Positions 1 through 9,547 of a DNA stretch of 64,000 nucleotides are shown one piece after another. The stretch spans positions 1 through 64,000 of the forward strand of contig JAFLKK010000006.1 in NCBI GenBank assembly GCA_019163375.1, in the 5' to 3' direction. The translations under genes were made by a program, and so were the position numbers. Source of the DNA: Paludibacter sp. GTDB lineage: Bacteria > Bacteroidota > Bacteroidia > Bacteroidales > Paludibacteraceae. The notes beneath the pieces were generated by a model that saw nothing but the letters and a program-made list of their open reading frames with translations, did not search any database and was not told the origin of the DNA. Position 1 is the stretch's first letter. Every line of letters begins with the position of its first letter.

Positions 1-2
1 TG

Positions 3-77
3 TCGGGGTAGCGGGATTCGAACCCACGACCCCCTGCTCCCAAAGCAGGTGCGCTAACCGGACTGCGCTACACCCCG
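3..77 (-). tRNA. tRNA-Pro (anticodon TGG)
   Basis: Read on the minus strand, this folds as a cloverleaf. The 7-bp acceptor stem is CGGGGTG/TACCCCG with one G-T pair, the T-loop is TTCGAAT, and the anticodon arm is CCTGC-TTTGGGA-GCAGG, which places TGG at positions 34-36 (proline). The 3' CCA is not encoded; ACA follows the stem. It lies divergently upstream of hemW. Confidence 0.95.
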
Positions 78-175
78 AAATTGTCATTCCAATTGGTCAA
101 CTTTAATTGTGTTGTTGTTTCTCAATTGCGAGTGCAAAGATACGCGCTTTTTCCGATTATACAAACTATTTGTAG

Positions 176-183
176 TAAATTTG
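176..183 (+). promoter_or_regulatory. Bacteroidota-type -7 box upstream of hemW
   Basis: TAAATTTG matches the Bacteroidota sigma-ABfr -7 consensus TAnnTTTG. It lies 63 bases before the hemW start codon. No clear TTG -33 element is visible at the usual spacing, so the call rests on the -7 box alone. Confidence 0.4.
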
Positions 184-246
184 TAGAAAAAATAAGCACT
201 TTTTTTCGCCTTATTAGACAAACATCTGAAACTTAAAAACTTAAAA

Positions 247-1374
247 ATGGCAGGTATTTATATTCATATTCCTTTTTGCAAGAAAAGATGTACATATTGC
301 GACTTTTACACAGAAGTTGAACCCCAATTAATTCCAAATTTGATTGATTCTATCGTTAAAGAACTACAAATTCGTAAAGATTATCTGCAAAACGAGATAA
401 TTCACACCATTTATTTCGGTGGTGGAACACCAAGTATATTGAATAAAAGTCAATTTGAACTGATTTTTGACGCAATTTACAAAATGTACAACGTAGCCGA
501 CGATGCTGAAATCACATTCGAAGCCAATCCGGATGATCTGACAACAGATTTTCTTGCTTCTGTCCGCCCGCTACCGTTCAACCGAATGAGCATCGGCATA
601 CAATCTTTTGATGATACGGATTTGAAACGAATAAATCGCAGGCATTCGGGCAAAGAAGCCATCGATGCCGTAAAAAATGCTCAAAATGCGGGATTCAGTA
701 ACATCAGTATCGATTTGATCTACGGCTTGCCGAATCAAACACTGACTGCCTGGGAAAAACAGATAGACACAGCTTTCACCCTGAATGTTCAACATATCTC
801 GGCGTATGGTTTAACCTACGAGGAAGGAACTGCGTTGTGGAAACAGCGTGAAAAAGGGCTCGTGAAAACGGTTGATGATGATAGTATGAATGATATGTAC
901 CTGCTTTTAATCGAAAAAGTAAAACAAAATGGTTTTGAGGCCTACGAAATCTCCAATTTCTCACTTCCAAACCATCGGTCGCAACACAATACCTCCTACT
1001 GGAAGCAGCAACCCTATATCGGCATTGGCCCTTCAGCTCATTCTTACAATCTGACTTCGCGCCAATGGAATGTATCGTCCATCACAACTTATAATAAAGC
1101 AATAGCGGAAAACGGGATATTTTTCGAAAGTGAGACCTTAAGTACGAATGATAGATACAATGATTTCATAATGGTTTCATTGCGGACATCTGACGGTATC
1201 GATCTAAGACTGCTCGAAAATGAATTTGGGGTTGAATTTAAGGACTATTGCTTACAAAATGTACAAAAATTCATAAAAACGAATAAAGTAGATTATTCAA
1301 ATGGCAGACTGTGTTTAAGCTCACAAGGAGTACAGATTTCGAACCTCATTATTATGGATTTAATGAGGGTATAA
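247..1374 (+). CDS. hemW: Radical SAM heme chaperone HemW
   Basis: 375 aa, cytoplasmic. HemW delivers heme to haem proteins and was long misnamed coproporphyrinogen III oxidase. The N-terminus carries the radical SAM CX3CX2C motif (C11, C15, C18) followed by Asp-Phe, as in HemN/HemW proteins, and a YFGGGTPS motif near residue 57 for SAM binding. The length matches HemW and is shorter than true HemN (about 450 aa), and the C-terminal part fits the HemW-type domain. The ATG start follows an A-rich leader. The penicillin-binding protein gene follows after 48 bases but has its own promoter overlapping that gap. HemW versus an anaerobic HemN is decided from length and motif context only. Confidence 0.92.
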   Translation: MAGIYIHIPFCKKRCTYCDFYTEVEPQLIPNLIDSIVKELQIRKDYLQNEIIHTIYFGGGTPSILNKSQFELIFDAIYKMYNVADDAEITFEANPDDLTTDFLASVRPLPFNRMSIGIQSFDDTDLKRINRRHSGKEAIDAVKNAQNAGFSNISIDLIYGLPNQTLTAWEKQIDTAFTLNVQHISAYGLTYEEGTALWKQREKGLVKTVDDDSMNDMYLLLIEKVKQNGFEAYEISNFSLPNHRSQHNTSYWKQQPYIGIGPSAHSYNLTSRQWNVSSITTYNKAIAENGIFFESETLSTNDRYNDFIMVSLRTSDGIDLRLLENEFGVEFKDYCLQNVQKFIKTNKVDYSNGRLCLSSQGVQISNLIIMDLMRV

Positions 1375-1390
1375 TTATCAAAAAAAGTAG

Positions 1391-1398
1391 TACTTTTG
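1391..1398 (+). promoter_or_regulatory. -7 box TACTTTTG that fixes the start of the PBP gene
   Basis: A perfect TAnnTTTG match lies between hemW and the next gene. A possible TTG codon at 1396 falls inside this box and therefore upstream of the expected transcription start. The ATG at 1423 is thus the likely translation start, with a leader of about 15-20 bases. Confidence 0.55.
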
Positions 1399-1422
1399 TG
1401 GTCTTATTACGCAACTCAAATT

Positions 1423-3735
1423 ATGGAAAAAACAACTGAAAAAAGAGGTATTCGCTCTAAATTTTTACGCATATTTTGGCAATTATTTGCATTCGGAATT
1501 CTTTGTATCGTTTTAATATTCGTTTTTATAAATATAGGTTGGATAGGTTATTTACCTCCTATTGATGAGTTGCAAAACCCCAAAAGTAAGTATGCTACAG
1601 AAATATATTCGTCAGATTTACAATTAATTGGAAGTTATTTCAGAAAAGAAAACCGCGTAGGTGTTCAATACAATGAAATATCTGAAAACGTTGTAAATGC
1701 ACTTATAGCCACTGAGGATGTACGGTATTACGACCATTCGGGTATTGACGGTTGGGCTTTGGCAAGATCTGCTATTAAACGGGGAATTTTTCAAATGAAA
1801 AGCTCCGGTGGAGGAAGTACCATAACTCAACAGTTAGCAAAACAACTCTATTCGCCACAAGCCGAAAATTTTATTGAACGCGCATTGCAAAAGCCTATTG
1901 AGTGGGTTATTTCGGTAAAACTTGAAAAATTATATACCAAAGAGGAAATCCTTACCATGTACCTCAATCAGTTTGGATTTTTGAATAATGCGGTTGGGAT
2001 TAAATCGGCTGCACATATTTATTTCAGCACCACTCCTGCCAAATTAAAAATCGAAGAAGCAGCTACACTTATCGGGATGTGTAAGAACCCATCATACTTT
2101 AACCCGGTGAGATTCAATGAACGCACCCGCGAACGCAGAAATGTGGTAATGAATCAGATGCGAAAAGCCGATTTCTTAACCGACGAACAATACGACTCAC
2201 TAAAAGTGCTGCCATTAACTCTTAAATACAATAAAGTTGACCATAAGCTTGGATTAGCAGCCTATTTCAGAGAATACCTTCGAATACTACTTACTGCAAA
2301 AGAACCGAGCAGAAGCGACTATGCCAGTTGGCAACAAGATAAATTCGAAGAAGACCGTTGGTCGTGGGATAATAATCCGCTTTATGGATTTTGCCACAAA
2401 AACAAAAAGGCGGATGGTTCACCCTATAATATCTACAGTGATGGGCTTAAAATTTACACCACCATCGACTCGCGAATGCAAACTTATGCTGAATCTGCTG
2501 TAAGTGAGCATATTCATTCCTTGCAAAAAACATTTTTCAAGGAAAAAAGGAATCGCAGCTATGCTCCGTTTTCACGAAAAATGACACCGGCTCAAATAGA
2601 AAGTAGTATGAGAACTGCTATGAAACAGTCTGATCGTTACATGAGAATGCGAGCTGCAGGCGAAAGCGATTCTGAAATTGAAAGAGCATTCAAAACTAAA
2701 ATCGAAATGTCGGTTTTCTCTTATAACGGTGATATTGATACATTAATGTCGCCTATGGACTCAATTCGCTACCATAAACACTTCCTACGCTGTGGATTTA
2801 TGTCGATGGATCCACACAATGGAAATGTAAAAGCGTACGTCGGCGGACCGGATTTCAGCCAATTTCAGTATGATATGGTAAACGTGGGTAAACGTCAGGT
2901 AGGTTCTACTGTAAAACCATATTTGTACACCCTGGCAATGGAAGAAGGAATGTGGCCTTGTGATAAAACAACCTGGCAACCAATATCTTTGCCCGATGGA
3001 ACCGGAAGAATGTGGACACCAAAAACGACTACTAAAGGAAAAAACATCGGTGATATTGTTCCACTACGTTGGGGTTTAGCTAACTCCGATAACTGGATTT
3101 CGGGATATTTAATGAGTTTATTTACACCTGACGCTTTAATAAAACTCATGCGTTCATTTGGTATTAAAGGTAATTTACCAAATGTAGTTTCATTGTGTTT
3201 AGGACCTTGCGAAATATCAGTAGCAGAAATGGTAGATGCTTACACCGCCTTTGCCAACAAAGGTATTCGGGTAGAACCGGTGTATGTAACCCGCATTGAA
3301 GATGCAAACGGAAATGTGATTGGTAAATTCACTCCTCAAATGCATGAGATATTTAGCGAGACCACTGCCTACAAAATGATTTACATGATGCGCGCCGTAG
3401 TAGACGGTGGTACGGGTAGTAGAATTCGTAACAGATTCGGTTTAACTATGCCAATGGGTGGAAAAACGGGTACAACTCAGAATAACTCTGATGGTTGGTT
3501 TATGGGCTACACGCCTTCGCTTGTTTCGGGAGTATGGGTAGGTGGCGAAGACCGCTCTATTCACTTCGATAATATCGGCGAAGGACAAGGTGCCAGCATG
3601 GCTTTACCCATTTGGGCATTGTACATGAAAAAAGTACTGGCCGATCCGGACTTAGGATATTCATCCTCCGAACAATTTGACATTCCAAGTTCATTTAATG
3701 CAAATGAAGGCTGTGATGTAGTTGTTGAAGAATAA
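1423..3735 (+). CDS. Class A penicillin-binding protein (transglycosylase/transpeptidase, PBP1A type)
   Basis: 770 aa inner-membrane enzyme that polymerises and cross-links peptidoglycan in the periplasm. After a short basic cytoplasmic tail there is one membrane anchor (about residues 17-40). The GT51 glycosyltransferase domain follows, with catalytic Glu98 in the ATEDVRYYDHSG motif and then GGSTITQQLAKQLY. The transpeptidase domain has SxxK with Ser495 in GSTVKP, SxN at 555-557 (SDN) and KTG at 681-683. All catalytic motifs are intact and the length is normal for the family. The start was moved to the ATG at 1423 because the earlier TTG lies within the promoter. Confidence 0.93.
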   Translation: MEKTTEKRGIRSKFLRIFWQLFAFGILCIVLIFVFINIGWIGYLPPIDELQNPKSKYATEIYSSDLQLIGSYFRKENRVGVQYNEISENVVNALIATEDVRYYDHSGIDGWALARSAIKRGIFQMKSSGGGSTITQQLAKQLYSPQAENFIERALQKPIEWVISVKLEKLYTKEEILTMYLNQFGFLNNAVGIKSAAHIYFSTTPAKLKIEEAATLIGMCKNPSYFNPVRFNERTRERRNVVMNQMRKADFLTDEQYDSLKVLPLTLKYNKVDHKLGLAAYFREYLRILLTAKEPSRSDYASWQQDKFEEDRWSWDNNPLYGFCHKNKKADGSPYNIYSDGLKIYTTIDSRMQTYAESAVSEHIHSLQKTFFKEKRNRSYAPFSRKMTPAQIESSMRTAMKQSDRYMRMRAAGESDSEIERAFKTKIEMSVFSYNGDIDTLMSPMDSIRYHKHFLRCGFMSMDPHNGNVKAYVGGPDFSQFQYDMVNVGKRQVGSTVKPYLYTLAMEEGMWPCDKTTWQPISLPDGTGRMWTPKTTTKGKNIGDIVPLRWGLANSDNWISGYLMSLFTPDALIKLMRSFGIKGNLPNVVSLCLGPCEISVAEMVDAYTAFANKGIRVEPVYVTRIEDANGNVIGKFTPQMHEIFSETTAYKMIYMMRAVVDGGTGSRIRNRFGLTMPMGGKTGTTQNNSDGWFMGYTPSLVSGVWVGGEDRSIHFDNIGEGQGASMALPIWALYMKKVLADPDLGYSSSEQFDIPSSFNANEGCDVVVEE

Positions 3736-3807
3736 TAATTTTGACCTCAATTTATCTCTATATAAACAAAAAACCTATAAAGGCTGTAAATATAATTAAA
3801 TAGAATA

Positions 3808-3835
3808 TTGAGTTTTAAAAAGTTAACTATCTTTG
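3808..3835 (+). promoter_or_regulatory. Promoter (TTG -33 / TATCTTTG -7) of the TPR gene
   Basis: TATCTTTG at 3828-3835 matches TAnnTTTG, and a TTG lies 17 bases upstream at 3808-3810, slightly closer than the usual 19-21. The TPR coding region starts 35 bases downstream. Confidence 0.5.
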
Positions 3836-3870
3836 TTGTGTCATTTTAAATTCTATCAAATTTTAAGCAC

Positions 3871-5910
3871 TTGAAAAGATTTTTCCTCATAGCCTTTTAT
3901 CTGTTGAGCCAGCTTACAGCTATGGCTCAATGGAACACCGACCGCATTATGGATATGGGGCAGAATGCCATGTATTTCAGCGATTATGTTATTTCAATAC
4001 AATATTTCAACCAGGTAATTGCTATAAAACCACACTTAGCCGAGCCCTACCTGTTACGTGCCCATGCAAAGTATTTCCTTGGCGATTTTGAAGGTGCCGA
4101 ACAAGATTGCACTGAGGCAATAAACCGCAATCCTTTTGTTCCCAGAGCATATTACATTCGTGGTTTTTTGAGAAATCAGCTGAAGTTTCACAAGGAAGCT
4201 GCCGTCGATTTTTCCAAAGCATTAGAATTCAGCCCCAACGACACTACATTCATAAGAGGAAGAGCTGAAGCGTATGAAAGAGATAGAAACTATACTGCAG
4301 CGCTAAACGATGTAAACCAACTCTTACATATTAACCCAAAATCGTACGGTTTGCTGTATGAAAAAGGGAGATACTACTTAGAACTAAAAGATACGGTTGA
4401 AGCAGAAAAAGCCTTTGATAAATTTATTGATGTCGATAAAAAGAGCAGCTTGGGTTGGAGTGCCCGTGCTTTACTTAAAATGCAAAAAAAGGATAAAGAT
4501 GGAGCGCTCAAGGATTATAATGAAGCAATAAAACGCAATTCGACCTTTGCGGGCGATTATATCAACAGAGGAATACTTAACAACGACAAGAAAAACTACA
4601 AACAGGCGCTGAGCGACTATGATCGCGCTATCAAGCTTGACAGTACCGAAAGCCTGGGATACTACAACAGAGGGTTTTTACGTGGATTTCTGGGAGATAG
4701 TAACAATGCTTTGGCCGATTTTACAAGAGTGCTCGATATGGATTCTACCAACACCGAGGCAAGACTAAAAAAAGCAATTCTGGAATATACAATTGGTAAA
4801 TATAAAAATGCTATTGCTGATTACAAAATAATTATCAGCAAATACTCCTTCTACATTCCTGCTTATCATGGCATAGCTGAATGCGAGGACAAACTTGGAA
4901 ATGCCAAGAATGCCTTCAGATACAGACAAATGGCTCAGAATATTGAAGCAAACAAGGATTATTACAAACGAAAAGCGAAAGAAATTCTTCTTGCAGAAAA
5001 TAAAATAGCTACTGAAAAACAAAAAGTAGGTGCAGCCGGAAACAAACGTAACTTATTTAATCAGAATAAAGCACAAAACACAACTGACAACGAACCTAAG
5101 TCGCAATATGGAAATGCGCTGTGGGGAAATATACAAAACAAATATGCTGACGTAACTACAGAAGGTAACTTTGTGATCAGTCACATCACACTTATTGATA
5201 AAATTCGCCGAACAAACCTCTTCCACCCTTTGATTGAGAAGTACAACAAAGAAAATTACCCATCCTCATTAAGAATTTCGAACAGGGAAATACCACTCAC
5301 TTCCGAATTGCTCGGAGCATATTTCGATGCAATAAATAAGACAACCGACTCCATTGCTAAAATAACACCTACAGCAGATGTGCTTTTTTCGAGGGCTTTG
5401 CAGTTTGCCTCCGTGCAGGATTATATTGGTGCCATCGATGATTTGGACAAAGCCATTGAACTTCGTCCCGATTTTATGATTGCCTATTTTACGCGCGCTA
5501 ATGTTCGATACAGATTGTTAGATGCTAAAAAAAATGAGCAGAAAAAGGTGGTTGACGAAGAACCGGGATTATATAAAAATAATCTACCGGTAGTTGAAAA
5601 CAGGAGTTACAATATTGATTTAACAATGATAGTGCAGGATTTGGATAAAGCTGCTGAGTTGACTCCTGATTTTTCGTTCTCCTACTTCAACAAAGCCAAC
5701 ATTTTAAGCACCAATAAAGACTTTAAAACTGCTATTGCATTATATACCAGATCTATAGAGGTTGACAATGAATTTGCAGAAGCATATTTCAACCGTGGTC
5801 TCATCTATCTATTTATAGGTGAAGACAATAAAGGCTTATCCGATCTAAGTAAAGCCGGCGAATTAGGGATTATCAAATCCTACAATTTGATTCAACGTTT
5901 TAAAAATTGA
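3871..5910 (+). CDS. Secreted tetratricopeptide-repeat protein, TTG start
   Basis: 679 aa. The N-terminus is a signal peptide (basic MKR, hydrophobic core, cleavage near the AMA-Q at residue 19), so the protein is exported. The rest is largely TPR units, recognisable by repeated AY.NRG..., A..DY..AI.L and YF.RA patterns: one block at roughly residues 20-350 and a second at about 490-670. They are separated by a charged Asn/Lys-rich linker. TPR superhelices bind partner proteins; no catalytic motif is visible. The start must be TTG, because the first in-frame ATG falls inside the signal peptide near the cleavage site. It probably scaffolds an envelope or secretion complex, but the partner cannot be named. 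It is a single-gene unit with its own promoter. Confidence 0.8.
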   Translation: MKRFFLIAFYLLSQLTAMAQWNTDRIMDMGQNAMYFSDYVISIQYFNQVIAIKPHLAEPYLLRAHAKYFLGDFEGAEQDCTEAINRNPFVPRAYYIRGFLRNQLKFHKEAAVDFSKALEFSPNDTTFIRGRAEAYERDRNYTAALNDVNQLLHINPKSYGLLYEKGRYYLELKDTVEAEKAFDKFIDVDKKSSLGWSARALLKMQKKDKDGALKDYNEAIKRNSTFAGDYINRGILNNDKKNYKQALSDYDRAIKLDSTESLGYYNRGFLRGFLGDSNNALADFTRVLDMDSTNTEARLKKAILEYTIGKYKNAIADYKIIISKYSFYIPAYHGIAECEDKLGNAKNAFRYRQMAQNIEANKDYYKRKAKEILLAENKIATEKQKVGAAGNKRNLFNQNKAQNTTDNEPKSQYGNALWGNIQNKYADVTTEGNFVISHITLIDKIRRTNLFHPLIEKYNKENYPSSLRISNREIPLTSELLGAYFDAINKTTDSIAKITPTADVLFSRALQFASVQDYIGAIDDLDKAIELRPDFMIAYFTRANVRYRLLDAKKNEQKKVVDEEPGLYKNNLPVVENRSYNIDLTMIVQDLDKAAELTPDFSFSYFNKANILSTNKDFKTAIALYTRSIEVDNEFAEAYFNRGLIYLFIGEDNKGLSDLSKAGELGIIKSYNLIQRFKN

Positions 5911-6013
5911 TTACATTTTCAATACTCCAGAACTTCATTCGTCATTTCTTGTTTACTTTGTAATTCATCATTTTTGAAATAAGCATTCATTTTGCTACAC
6001 ATTAAATATCTAT

Positions 6014-7666
6014 ATGATACAAACTACAAAACGTTTTCGAGTAATTTTACTCTGCCTCATTGTCTCTACTTCATTATTTGCTCAAAAAAAAACCGCCCAA
6101 AACACAACTCTAGAACGACCAAAACTGGTAGTAGGTATTGTTGTCGACCAAATGCGCTGGGATTATCTGTATCGTTATTACAATAAATATGAAAACGGAG
6201 GTTTTAAACGATTGCTCAAAGAAGGTTTTTCGTGCGAAAACACCATGATTAACTATATCCCAACAGTAACGGCTATTGGTCATACTACCATTTTCACGGG
6301 TTCGGTTCCTTCTATTCATGGTATAGCCGGTAACAACTGGATAGATAAAACCGGAAAATCCATATATTGTACCGACGATTCGACCGTACAAACAATCGGT
6401 GCAAAAGGCAATGCCGGGAAAATGTCGCCACGCAAATTATTGACAACAACCATTACCGATGAACTTCGATTGGCTACGAATTTTCAATCGAAAGTAGTGG
6501 GCGTTTCGCTCAAAGACAGAGCATCCATTCTGCCGGCCGGCCATAATCCAACTGCGGCATTTTGGATAGATGATGCTTCGGGGAAATTTATCAGCAGTTC
6601 TTATTATATGTCGCTTTTACCGCAATGGGTGAACGATTTCAACGATGCAAAACCTATCGACAAACTGATTGATAATGGTTGGAATACGTTATTGCCTATC
6701 GAACAATATACAGAAAGTACGGCGGATAATGTGAGCTGGGAAGGCACACTGAAAGGTGCATCACAACCTGTTTTTCCTTACGACACAAAAAAAGCATACG
6801 CGTTGGATCATGGTTCGTTACGCCAAATGCCTTTCGGAAATACGCTTACACTTCAGTTTGCTCAGGCTGCAGTAGATGGATATAAATTGGGACAAGAAAA
6901 AAGTTGTGATTTTCTAACGATAAATTGTGCTTCCACTGATTATTCGGGACATTTAGTTGGCCCAAATGCTATTGAGGTAGAAGATGTATATTTACGACTG
7001 GATAAAGATCTAGCTAACTTCTTTTCATATCTCGATCAAAAACTAGGCAAAGGTAATTACCTGGTTTTCCTTACTGCCGATCATGGAGCTGCTCATGCCG
7101 AAGGGTTTATGCAAACTAACAAAATGCCGACAGGTTTGCTCGATGCTGATTTGTTTGCTAATCTGGACAAGAAGCTTACAAAACAATTCGGTTACAGCAA
7201 GTTGGCTTACGAAATTGAAAATTTTCAGGTATTTTTCAACCGATCCAAAATTGATAGTTTGAACTTAGATTTTGGAAAAATAAAAGAATCTACCATCGAT
7301 TATTTGAAAGCATCAAAAGGCATACAATATGTCGTAGATCAGGACAAAATAGTGGAAGCCTCTATCCCATCTCCATTAAAAGAAATGATGATAAACGGAT
7401 ACAACCACCAACGAAGCGGAAATGTAGTGCTGGCTACTTTGCCCGGCTGGCTACCCCACTATTGCAACAAAGGTTGCACACACAGTGTTTGGAATCCTTA
7501 TGATGCACATATTCCACTTGTTTTTATGGGTTGGAAGATAGACCATGGCACAACGAACCGAACAACTTCAATGACTGATATCTCAGCAACACTGGCAGCT
7601 TTGTTACATATTCAAATGCCAAGCGGATGTATTGGAACTCCAATTGTAGAAGTAATTAAGAAGTAG
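6014..7666 (+). CDS. PafA-like alkaline phosphatase superfamily protein
   Basis: 550 aa with a signal peptide (cleavage near LFA-Q, residue 23), so periplasmic or outer-membrane facing. The first metal-site Asp is in VVGIVVDQMRWD (Asp45). The nucleophile region is YIPTVTAIGH (Thr84 or Thr86), followed by TGSVPSIHGIAGN with the phosphate-contacting Asn. SLKDR at 165-169 supplies the Lys/Arg pair (K167, R169) that defines phosphate-irrepressible PafA monoesterases. TADHGA near residue 356 gives further metal ligands. From these motifs I infer a phosphate-insensitive phosphomonoesterase, not a phosphodiesterase. It is monocistronic, ending at a strong bidirectional terminator. Confidence 0.82.
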   Translation: MIQTTKRFRVILLCLIVSTSLFAQKKTAQNTTLERPKLVVGIVVDQMRWDYLYRYYNKYENGGFKRLLKEGFSCENTMINYIPTVTAIGHTTIFTGSVPSIHGIAGNNWIDKTGKSIYCTDDSTVQTIGAKGNAGKMSPRKLLTTTITDELRLATNFQSKVVGVSLKDRASILPAGHNPTAAFWIDDASGKFISSSYYMSLLPQWVNDFNDAKPIDKLIDNGWNTLLPIEQYTESTADNVSWEGTLKGASQPVFPYDTKKAYALDHGSLRQMPFGNTLTLQFAQAAVDGYKLGQEKSCDFLTINCASTDYSGHLVGPNAIEVEDVYLRLDKDLANFFSYLDQKLGKGNYLVFLTADHGAAHAEGFMQTNKMPTGLLDADLFANLDKKLTKQFGYSKLAYEIENFQVFFNRSKIDSLNLDFGKIKESTIDYLKASKGIQYVVDQDKIVEASIPSPLKEMMINGYNHQRSGNVVLATLPGWLPHYCNKGCTHSVWNPYDAHIPLVFMGWKIDHGTTNRTTSMTDISATLAALLHIQMPSGCIGTPIVEVIKK

Positions 7667-7726
7667 ATAGCACAAGCACCTCTACCTGCAAAGAATAGTC
7701 GAGGTTTCACGCCCATTTCTATAATC

Positions 7727-7768
7727 AAAAAAGAGACCTTGCAAAAGTTGCAAGGTCTCTTTTTTTTA
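7727..7768. terminator. Bidirectional intrinsic terminator between convergent genes
   Basis: GAGACCTTGCAA (7733-7744) and TTGCAAGGTCTC (7748-7759) form a perfect 12-bp stem with a 3-base loop. An A-run lies on the left and a T-run on the right, so it can terminate both the phosphatase gene (+) and the carboxyltransferase gene (-). Confidence 0.9.
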
Positions 7769-7789
7769 TACCAAGGTATTAATGATTTC

Positions 7790-9547
7790 TCAGTCTTTTT
7801 CTACATAGGCCAATACTTCGCCTTTGCGTACTATATCGCCTTGTTTCTTCTCTATACCAACAATACGACCATTACAGAAACTACCAATGTGTTCCAGACC
7901 ATAGTTTGTTTGAATAGTACAAAGTGTATCGAACTCTTTCACTATTTTTCCGTGAACTGGCTCTACTGATACTTCATTGAAATCAAGTTCCCATAATACA
8001 CGTCCTGTTGCGTTAGAAACAACCGGTTCAGCATTTGGATATTTCAATGCGCGTAAATCAGGCAATTCGATGGTGCTTGTTGCAAATTTTTCTTTGATTG
8101 CAGTTTCAAGTTCTTTTTCGAATCGTTTTTTAGCTTCGCCCGATTTGAAATCGCGGTATTGTTTTTCGTGCATTGCAAATTCGAACAATTCTTCGTCATC
8201 CTGCCCTCTATCCCATCCAAGCTCTTTCATTTCGGCAATGAAACGTGGCAATTCGTTAGGATAATTAGATTGAGGATTACCTTCGAAGAACTCAAATTTA
8301 TTCTTTTCAGCTAAAGCAATAATTTCAGCATCCAATTTTCCAGGTAGCTTACCAGCTTTACCCAGAATCATATCCCAGCTGTTTTTATCAATCATGCTCC
8401 AACGTGGTTGTCCTTTTACAAGGAACATAACGTTCATTAAAGCGATATTTTTTACATATTGGCTAAATGGAGTTACCAATGGTGGATTGCCTAGTTTAGG
8501 CCAAATATATTTAACTTCATCGAACAACATTACCAACAACTCATCTGTTGAAAGTTCTTTCTTGTTAGCACCTTTCAGGTAAGAGTTGATACCAGCGTGA
8601 ACACCTTTTAGGTCGGCCATCAAAGACCCCATCATACCACCCGGAAGTCCACAACCAACAAGCAATGAAGTCATGAATTTATTGCGATCATCGATAAAAT
8701 AGCCCAAGAAATCATCTACGAAGCTTTGAGTCAAACGACGAGCTTCCATATATGCATTCATGTTGATTTCAGCTACTTTAAAGCCTGCATCTTTCAACAT
8801 CGCCTGAATGGTAATTACGTCAGGGTGAACCATACCCCATGAAAGAGGCTCCATTGCAACGTCAATATAGTCAATACCAGCTTTGGCTACTTCTAGCATT
8901 GAAGCTACCGAGAAGCCGGGTCCTGAGTGACCATGGTATTGCATAATAATATGAGGGTGAGCTGTTTTTACAGCACTTACGATTTTACCCAATAGTATAG
9001 GACGACCAATACCTGCCATATCTTTCAAACAAATTTCATCAGCACCTGCTTCGATCAATTGTTCAGCCATATTGATATAATACTCAGCAGTATGAATTTC
9101 CGAGTATGTAATACACATAGTAGCCTGAGCTATCATTCCTGCTGCTTTCGCGTAGTGAATAGATGGGATAATGTTAGTTACATCATTCAATCCACAAAAA
9201 ATACGGGTAATATCAACTCCCTGAGCTTTCTTTACTTTGTACATCAATTCACGTACATCGGCGGGAACCGGATTCATACGCAAGCCGTTCAAACCACGGT
9301 CGAGCATGTGTGTTTGAATACCTACTTCGTTAAACGGTTTGGTAAATGTACGAACTGCATCGTTTGGATTTTCACCGTACAGGAGGTTTACTTGTTCAGA
9401 AGCACCACCATTTGTTTCAACACGGGCAAAACATCCCATTTCGATGATAACCGGGGCAATTTTAGCTAATTGGTCTTTGCGAGGTACATATTTACCCGAT
9501 GATTGCCACATGTCACGGTAAACAAGACTGAATTTAATTTCTTTCAT
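7790..9547 (-). CDS. Carboxyltransferase (5S / OadA / PycB-like) with a biotinyl-like tail lacking the biotin lysine
   Basis: 585 aa, cytoplasmic. The N-terminal TIM barrel belongs to the carboxyltransferase family of transcarboxylase 5S, oxaloacetate decarboxylase alpha and pyruvate carboxylase. It starts with YRDMWQSS, contains ICLKDMAG with the Lys that is carbamoylated in the family, and has QYHGHSG in place of the metal-binding HTH segment. A conserved carboxylase domain follows. The last 60 residues have a biotinyl-domain fold signature, but where AMKM should stand the sequence reads TNYG (547-550), so Tyr549 replaces the biotinylated Lys. A separate biotin carrier must be used; one is encoded at 55438-55881. 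Likely role: moving CO2 between biotin and pyruvate/oxaloacetate in the propionate pathway. Monocistronic here. Confidence 0.85.
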   Translation of the reverse strand: MKEIKFSLVYRDMWQSSGKYVPRKDQLAKIAPVIIEMGCFARVETNGGASEQVNLLYGENPNDAVRTFTKPFNEVGIQTHMLDRGLNGLRMNPVPADVRELMYKVKKAQGVDITRIFCGLNDVTNIIPSIHYAKAAGMIAQATMCITYSEIHTAEYYINMAEQLIEAGADEICLKDMAGIGRPILLGKIVSAVKTAHPHIIMQYHGHSGPGFSVASMLEVAKAGIDYIDVAMEPLSWGMVHPDVITIQAMLKDAGFKVAEINMNAYMEARRLTQSFVDDFLGYFIDDRNKFMTSLLVGCGLPGGMMGSLMADLKGVHAGINSYLKGANKKELSTDELLVMLFDEVKYIWPKLGNPPLVTPFSQYVKNIALMNVMFLVKGQPRWSMIDKNSWDMILGKAGKLPGKLDAEIIALAEKNKFEFFEGNPQSNYPNELPRFIAEMKELGWDRGQDDEELFEFAMHEKQYRDFKSGEAKKRFEKELETAIKEKFATSTIELPDLRALKYPNAEPVVSNATGRVLWELDFNEVSVEPVHGKIVKEFDTLCTIQTNYGLEHIGSFCNGRIVGIEKKQGDIVRKGEVLAYVEKD

